This document shows, piece by piece, positions 59,895 to 64,000 of a stretch of 64,000 bases of DNA; the first letter of the stretch is position 1; each line of letters opens with the position of its first letter. The notes under the pieces are model-generated. The model worked only from the letters and a program-made list of their open reading frames with translations, searched no databases and had not been told where the DNA came from. A program made the translations under genes and the position numbers. Origin of the DNA: Gilvimarinus agarilyticus (GTDB lineage: Bacteria; Pseudomonadota; Gammaproteobacteria; Pseudomonadales; Cellvibrionaceae); NCBI RefSeq assembly GCF_000832015.1, contig NZ_JXCJ01000001.1, positions 1,606,649-1,670,648 of the forward strand, in the 5' to 3' direction.

Positions 59895-62800
59895 GTGAGA
59901 GTCAAACGTTTTTCCCGATTGACACTGGCCTGCGCAGTTTCGTCTGTGGTGGCTGGTGCAATGGCGTCACACGCATTAGCGCAAACGGTGCAGGTTCAGG
60001 CCGAAAACTTTACCGCTTTTGGCGGTAGTTATGCTGACGGTCAGCCGCAAGCCGTGAGTACTTACGCGGTTAATGGCGTGCAGGCCATTAACTATGTTAA
60101 TCGTGGCGATTATGTCGAGTACGAGGTAAACATCGCTGAAGCCGGTGTGTACACCGTGCAATATTTAATTGGTACCGCGGTGCCCAGCGGCGCCGAGGTG
60201 GAGTTGTCGGTTAAAACTGGCAACACCTGGCAAAGTCAGGGTACAACCACGGTACCTGCCGGTGGCTGGGATAACTTTCAGCCTTTAGACGGTGCGCACG
60301 AAATCACTTTGCCCGCAGGCAATATCAGCATTCGTTTAACCGGTAGCGGCGCCAACGACTGGCAGTGGAACCTCGATGAGTTCGCGCTGACCTTAACCCA
60401 ATCTGAAGTTGAGCCTGAAACTCCCTCGGACATCAGCCAGGAGGCGGAAGACTATCACGCGGTAAGCGGCACCTTCGCCGACGGCCAGGCCGCACCGGTT
60501 AGCACCTATTCGGTTAATGGCAGCACTGCGCTAAATTACGTTAACCGTGGCGATGCGATCGAGTATCAAATTTCAGTTGTTCGCGCCGGTATTTATGATT
60601 TGACCTACTTTATTGGTACGGCGATTACCTCGGGTGCGCAAGTTGAGTTTCAGGTTAAACAAAACGGCAACTGGGTGTCACAGGGCGCTAAAAGTGTTAC
60701 CGCCAGCGGCTGGGATAACTTTCAGGCGCAGATCGCCGGGCATACCGTTCAGCTCCCGGCCGGTGTGGTAGAGGTGCGCTTGTTGGCCTCCGGCAGCAAT
60801 GATTGGCAGTGGAACATCGATAAGTTCGACTTGGCGTTTGTCAGTGACAGTGATGCCAGTTCTAGCAGCGTGAGTAGCTCTAGCAGTGTCAGCAGTTCTA
60901 GTTCGTCGATCAGTAGCTCCAGCAGCTCGGTCAGCAGTTCTAGCACGTCAAGCAGCTCTGTGAGCAGCAGCTCTAGCTCATCGGTTAGCTCTGGTAGTTC
61001 TAGTTCGCAAGTGCCTGGCGGCGTTGTTACCGTATCGGGTGACTTCTCGCTTGAGGCTGAAAATTTTAATGCTGTCGGTGGTGAGGTAGAAATTTACAGC
61101 GTTGATGGCGGCCATGCCGTTAACTACTTTAATGCCGGTGATTATTTAGAGTTTGACATCGATAACGCCCAGGGCGGTTTGTATGAAGCGGTGTATCGCG
61201 TAGGCACGGGTAACGCTAGCGGCTCGGCGGTAGGTTTGATGCTGACTGATCACCAGGGTGATCTGGTCCTTAAGAATAAAACCGATGTGGTAAGCCAGGG
61301 CGGTTGGGATGTCTTCTATGATGTTACCTCAAGCACGCGTTTCAATGTTTACCCTGGCATCAGCAAGGTACGTATTACCGGTGCCGGTACTGAAGACTTC
61401 CAGTTTAATATCGACAATATTGTTTTCAAATATTTAGGTCCTGTCGATGACAACTTGGATGGCGACGGCGACGGTGTTGCCGACGTTAACGATATTTGTT
61501 CGAGCACCCCAAGCGGGGAAACCGCAAACGGTGAAGGCTGCTCGCCCTCGCAGTTGGATACCGATATTGATGGCATTAACGATGCCAACGATCAGTGCCC
61601 CAACACGGCTTTAGGTGCGTTTGTAAACGCCGAAGGTTGCGAGAGCAGCGGCGGCGATGACGATGATTTCGATGGCGTTTTTAATGACAACGACCAGTGC
61701 CCCAACACCTTCGGTATTAACGTTGGGTCAGATGGCTGTAGTGCCTCCGGTCGCGACAACGATGGTGATGGTGTAGTCAATGCGGAGGATGTATGTCCAG
61801 CGACAGCCAGCGGCGAAATGGCTGACGCCGAGGGTTGCGGCTCGTCTCAGGTGAGTAATGTCGCAAGCGTTGATGTGTTTGTGAATGCCAACATTGAGCA
61901 TGTAGTTAACGGCGTGTCCGATTTTGGCCGCGACCGTCATATGACTATGCACTCGGCCATTTACGAGAAAGACTGGGATGGTCACAGCGATAAACTTAAC
62001 TATGTATTAAATACCCTTGATGTGTACATGGGTCGTGATAATGGCTCATCTACCTGGAAGTTTCAGGAGACCCCGGAAGATCCCAACCGTGCCAACAAAG
62101 CCGACTTAGACTGGATGACCGATCGCGGTGCACAATTGCGAGCCGATTACGACAGTGTTGAGCTGTATAAACGCTTTTCGGAAGACAAAACCCAGTTGAT
62201 TGCCGGTACCAACCCGCATCCGTTGTATCCGACCTTAAGCTGGAATGATAACGGCATGACCTGGACAGGCTGGCAGCCTAAAGACACTGCAACCTCGGCC
62301 GAGTGGGTGGGTAAATACCTCGAGAGTTATTTTGCCCTCAGCAGCAATGGCAATGTGGGCGAGCCACTGCCGACGTACTGGGAGGTTATCAACGAGCCGG
62401 ACATGAAAATGAAAACCGGCCAGTTTATGGTGACCAACCAAGAGCAAATTTGGGAGTATCACAATCAAGTAGCGCAAGAAATTCGTTCGCGCCTGGGCAG
62501 TGAGGCGCCGTTAATCGGTGGTATGACCTGGGGACAGCACGACTTCTATCGTCGCGATGGCATTTCACGCTATCAGGATGATTCTTACGACCAGTGGATT
62601 GTCAATGAAGATCCGGCCGCCGAGGCCGAAGCCGAAGCGTTCTTCCAAAGCCGTATGTCAACGACTGTGGATGATACTCGTGAGCTGGATTGGTATCAGT
62701 GGGATGTGATGTGGAAAGGCTTTATGGATGCCGCGGGCGATAATATGGATTTTTATTCGGTGCATATATACGACTGGCCTTCGGTTACTTACGGCGGTAA

Positions 62801-63962
62801 CGCCACCTTGCGTCGTGGTGGTCATGTGCAAGGCATGCTGGATATGATGGAATGGTACGACGTGCATGAAAACGGTGTATCTAACCGTAAACCGATAGTC
62901 TTGTCTGAATACGGTGCGGTACAAGGTGCGTGGGAGAGACAAGCGCACGAAGAACGTTTTGATGTCGCCAACCTGAAAGCTTTTAACGGTATGTTGATGC
63001 AGTTTTTGGAGCGTCCGGACTATGTGATTAAGTCCATGCCGTTTACCCCCGCCAGACCTTTATGGGGTTATTTAGGTTCGCAAGACGGGTATACCACCAT
63101 TGGTGTTTGTGCCTTTAAAGAGGTGCCCGACTGTAATACGCGTTACCACTACTCAATGATGATTGAGGAGAACCTGAACCAGGGTGATTGGCGGTGGTCT
63201 TCGTACATCCACTTTTATGAGTTGTGGCAGGGCGTTAATGGCACCCGTGTCGATACTGCCTCAACCGATCCGGATGTGCAGGTTGACTCTTATGTAGATG
63301 GCGACAACGTCTACGTGATTATTAACAACTTAGAGAACGAGACAACCACGATCAATCTTGACATGAATGGTTTGTCTGCGGCGGTAAGCGACGTGGAAAT
63401 GCGTCAGATGTACTTCGAAAATCAGGATCAGCACACCGAATTGGATCGTCGCCATATGGCGCGCTCGCCTGACAGTTTAACGCTGAACCCCGATGCCACC
63501 GTTGTGCTTAAGTACAGCTTGGCCGGCGAGCAACAAGTCGCCGAGCAAGTAGTCGAGAAGAAGTACTTTGGCAACAGTGTTAGCGGCGGCAGCGTACCAC
63601 ACCGCGTATCCATCGCCGGTGGCGCAGTACCTGTCTCCATCGATAATGTACAAGTGCCAAGCGGTCCGGCCGAGGCTATGCTGCGCTTAACCGTTGCTAT
63701 GTACATGAGTGAAGACGATGTGCCAAATGGCAACCTGACCATTAATACCCTGACCATCAACGGGGTAGAAGTGGATACGCCAATTGACTGGCGCGGCCCG
63801 GCTGATTACCAAGCTGATCGTTACTTCGCCACACTGGAGATTCCGGTGCCGGTCGAGGTACTGCAAAGCAATAATGATATTCAGGTGGACTTCCGCCACA
63901 ACGGTGAGTTGACGGTTGCCAACCTGGTTGTTTGGGACTTTACCACCAGTCCGGGTCGATAA
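59895..63962 (+). CDS. Secreted multimodular GH86 beta-agarase (CBM6-CBM6-Ser linker-CBM6-TSP3-GH86; Aga86E-like)
   Basis: A 1355-aa extracellular agarase. A Sec signal ends near ASHALAQ (about residue 31). Two CBM6 modules follow (about 33-165 and 180-315, each ending in NDWQWN), then a poly-Ser linker (about 320-370), a third, divergent CBM6 (about 378-510), calcium-binding thrombospondin type 3 repeats rich in D-x-D-x-D-G (about 515-650), and a GH86 catalytic domain. WEVINEPDM holds acid/base Glu834 and VLSEYGAV nucleophile Glu1005. The same CBM6 plus GH86 layout is known from Saccharophagus degradans Aga86E. GTG 59895 is chosen because GGAGG lies 8 bases upstream and the signal peptide starts there. 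Confidence 0.93.
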   Translation: MRVKRFSRLTLACAVSSVVAGAMASHALAQTVQVQAENFTAFGGSYADGQPQAVSTYAVNGVQAINYVNRGDYVEYEVNIAEAGVYTVQYLIGTAVPSGAEVELSVKTGNTWQSQGTTTVPAGGWDNFQPLDGAHEITLPAGNISIRLTGSGANDWQWNLDEFALTLTQSEVEPETPSDISQEAEDYHAVSGTFADGQAAPVSTYSVNGSTALNYVNRGDAIEYQISVVRAGIYDLTYFIGTAITSGAQVEFQVKQNGNWVSQGAKSVTASGWDNFQAQIAGHTVQLPAGVVEVRLLASGSNDWQWNIDKFDLAFVSDSDASSSSVSSSSSVSSSSSSISSSSSSVSSSSTSSSSVSSSSSSSVSSGSSSSQVPGGVVTVSGDFSLEAENFNAVGGEVEIYSVDGGHAVNYFNAGDYLEFDIDNAQGGLYEAVYRVGTGNASGSAVGLMLTDHQGDLVLKNKTDVVSQGGWDVFYDVTSSTRFNVYPGISKVRITGAGTEDFQFNIDNIVFKYLGPVDDNLDGDGDGVADVNDICSSTPSGETANGEGCSPSQLDTDIDGINDANDQCPNTALGAFVNAEGCESSGGDDDDFDGVFNDNDQCPNTFGINVGSDGCSASGRDNDGDGVVNAEDVCPATASGEMADAEGCGSSQVSNVASVDVFVNANIEHVVNGVSDFGRDRHMTMHSAIYEKDWDGHSDKLNYVLNTLDVYMGRDNGSSTWKFQETPEDPNRANKADLDWMTDRGAQLRADYDSVELYKRFSEDKTQLIAGTNPHPLYPTLSWNDNGMTWTGWQPKDTATSAEWVGKYLESYFALSSNGNVGEPLPTYWEVINEPDMKMKTGQFMVTNQEQIWEYHNQVAQEIRSRLGSEAPLIGGMTWGQHDFYRRDGISRYQDDSYDQWIVNEDPAAEAEAEAFFQSRMSTTVDDTRELDWYQWDVMWKGFMDAAGDNMDFYSVHIYDWPSVTYGGNATLRRGGHVQGMLDMMEWYDVHENGVSNRKPIVLSEYGAVQGAWERQAHEERFDVANLKAFNGMLMQFLERPDYVIKSMPFTPARPLWGYLGSQDGYTTIGVCAFKEVPDCNTRYHYSMMIEENLNQGDWRWSSYIHFYELWQGVNGTRVDTASTDPDVQVDSYVDGDNVYVIINNLENETTTINLDMNGLSAAVSDVEMRQMYFENQDQHTELDRRHMARSPDSLTLNPDATVVLKYSLAGEQQVAEQVVEKKYFGNSVSGGSVPHRVSIAGGAVPVSIDNVQVPSGPAEAMLRLTVAMYMSEDDVPNGNLTINTLTINGVEVDTPIDWRGPADYQADRYFATLEIPVPVEVLQSNNDIQVDFRHNGELTVANLVVWDFTTSPGR

Positions 63963-64000
63963 GCGTTAATTGACCTGACCTTTAGCGCGGAGCCTTGCTC

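Overview
The window comes from a marine, polysaccharide-degrading gammaproteobacterium, most probably of the Cellvibrionaceae (Saccharophagus / Cellvibrio / Simiduia relatives). The clues are secreted glycosidases with long poly-serine linkers (GH5 cellulases with CBM2, a GH86 agarase with three CBM6 modules), gammaproteobacterial housekeeping genes (rlmJ, relA, mazG, greB) and a complete-looking front half of the 3,6-anhydro-L-galactose (AHG) pathway. No rRNA, tRNA, CRISPR array, transposase or integrase gene was found.

Region 1 (1-22710, minus strand; left end cut by the window) is a nine-gene anti-phage/DNA-modification island that reads as one operon (largest gap 76 bp, two ATGA stop/start overlaps). 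In transcription order: a giant DExH helicase with a DUF1998-type region and a C-terminal nuclease-like domain; an SNF2-type helicase (DrmD-like); a 1557-aa Eco57I-type adenine methyltransferase; an SMC/RecF-like coiled-coil ATPase; an SF1 helicase; McrB; McrC; a zinc-containing Sir2 protein; and an unidentified protein running off the edge. The first three resemble the modification/helicase part of class 1 DISARM, but no PLD nuclease (DrmC) is seen. Coupling to a helicase-ATPase pair, McrBC and Sir2 is the most unusual architecture in the window. A 450-bp AT-rich gap with direct and inverted repeats and a bidirectional terminator separates it from the core gene rlmJ.

Region 2 (23.1-43.0 kb) mixes core genes and a beta-glucan cluster: rlmJ, glucokinase, GH3 beta-glucosidase, relA, mazG, an orphan RES-domain gene, a LodB/LodA-type quinoprotein oxidase pair in which LodA carries an N-terminal catalase-like domain, two CBM2-GH5 cellulases, cyanase, a histone-deacetylase-family hydrolase, a small helical protein and greB. 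Two copies of a LacI-type operator (core TGACAGCGCTGTCA) lie upstream of GH3 and of the second GH5, suggesting a shared cellulose/cellobiose regulon.

Region 3 (43.0-64.0 kb) is an agar/porphyran-type utilization locus. A cytochrome P450, a 2Fe-2S ferredoxin and a ferredoxin reductase form a predicted 6-O-methyl-galactose demethylase. GH86 lipoprotein and GH50 lipoprotein agarases and a large CBM6-bearing GH86 cleave the polymer. An MFS sugar porter imports sugar. An enolase-superfamily cycloisomerase, a zinc dehydrogenase, an SDR and an aldehyde dehydrogenase convert AHG toward 2-keto-3-deoxy-gluconate. A PhoD-like Tat-exported phosphatase is directly coupled to the GH50 gene. An ATTGT-NN-ACAAT palindrome recurs at three promoters of this locus and probably marks its regulator, which is not encoded in the window.
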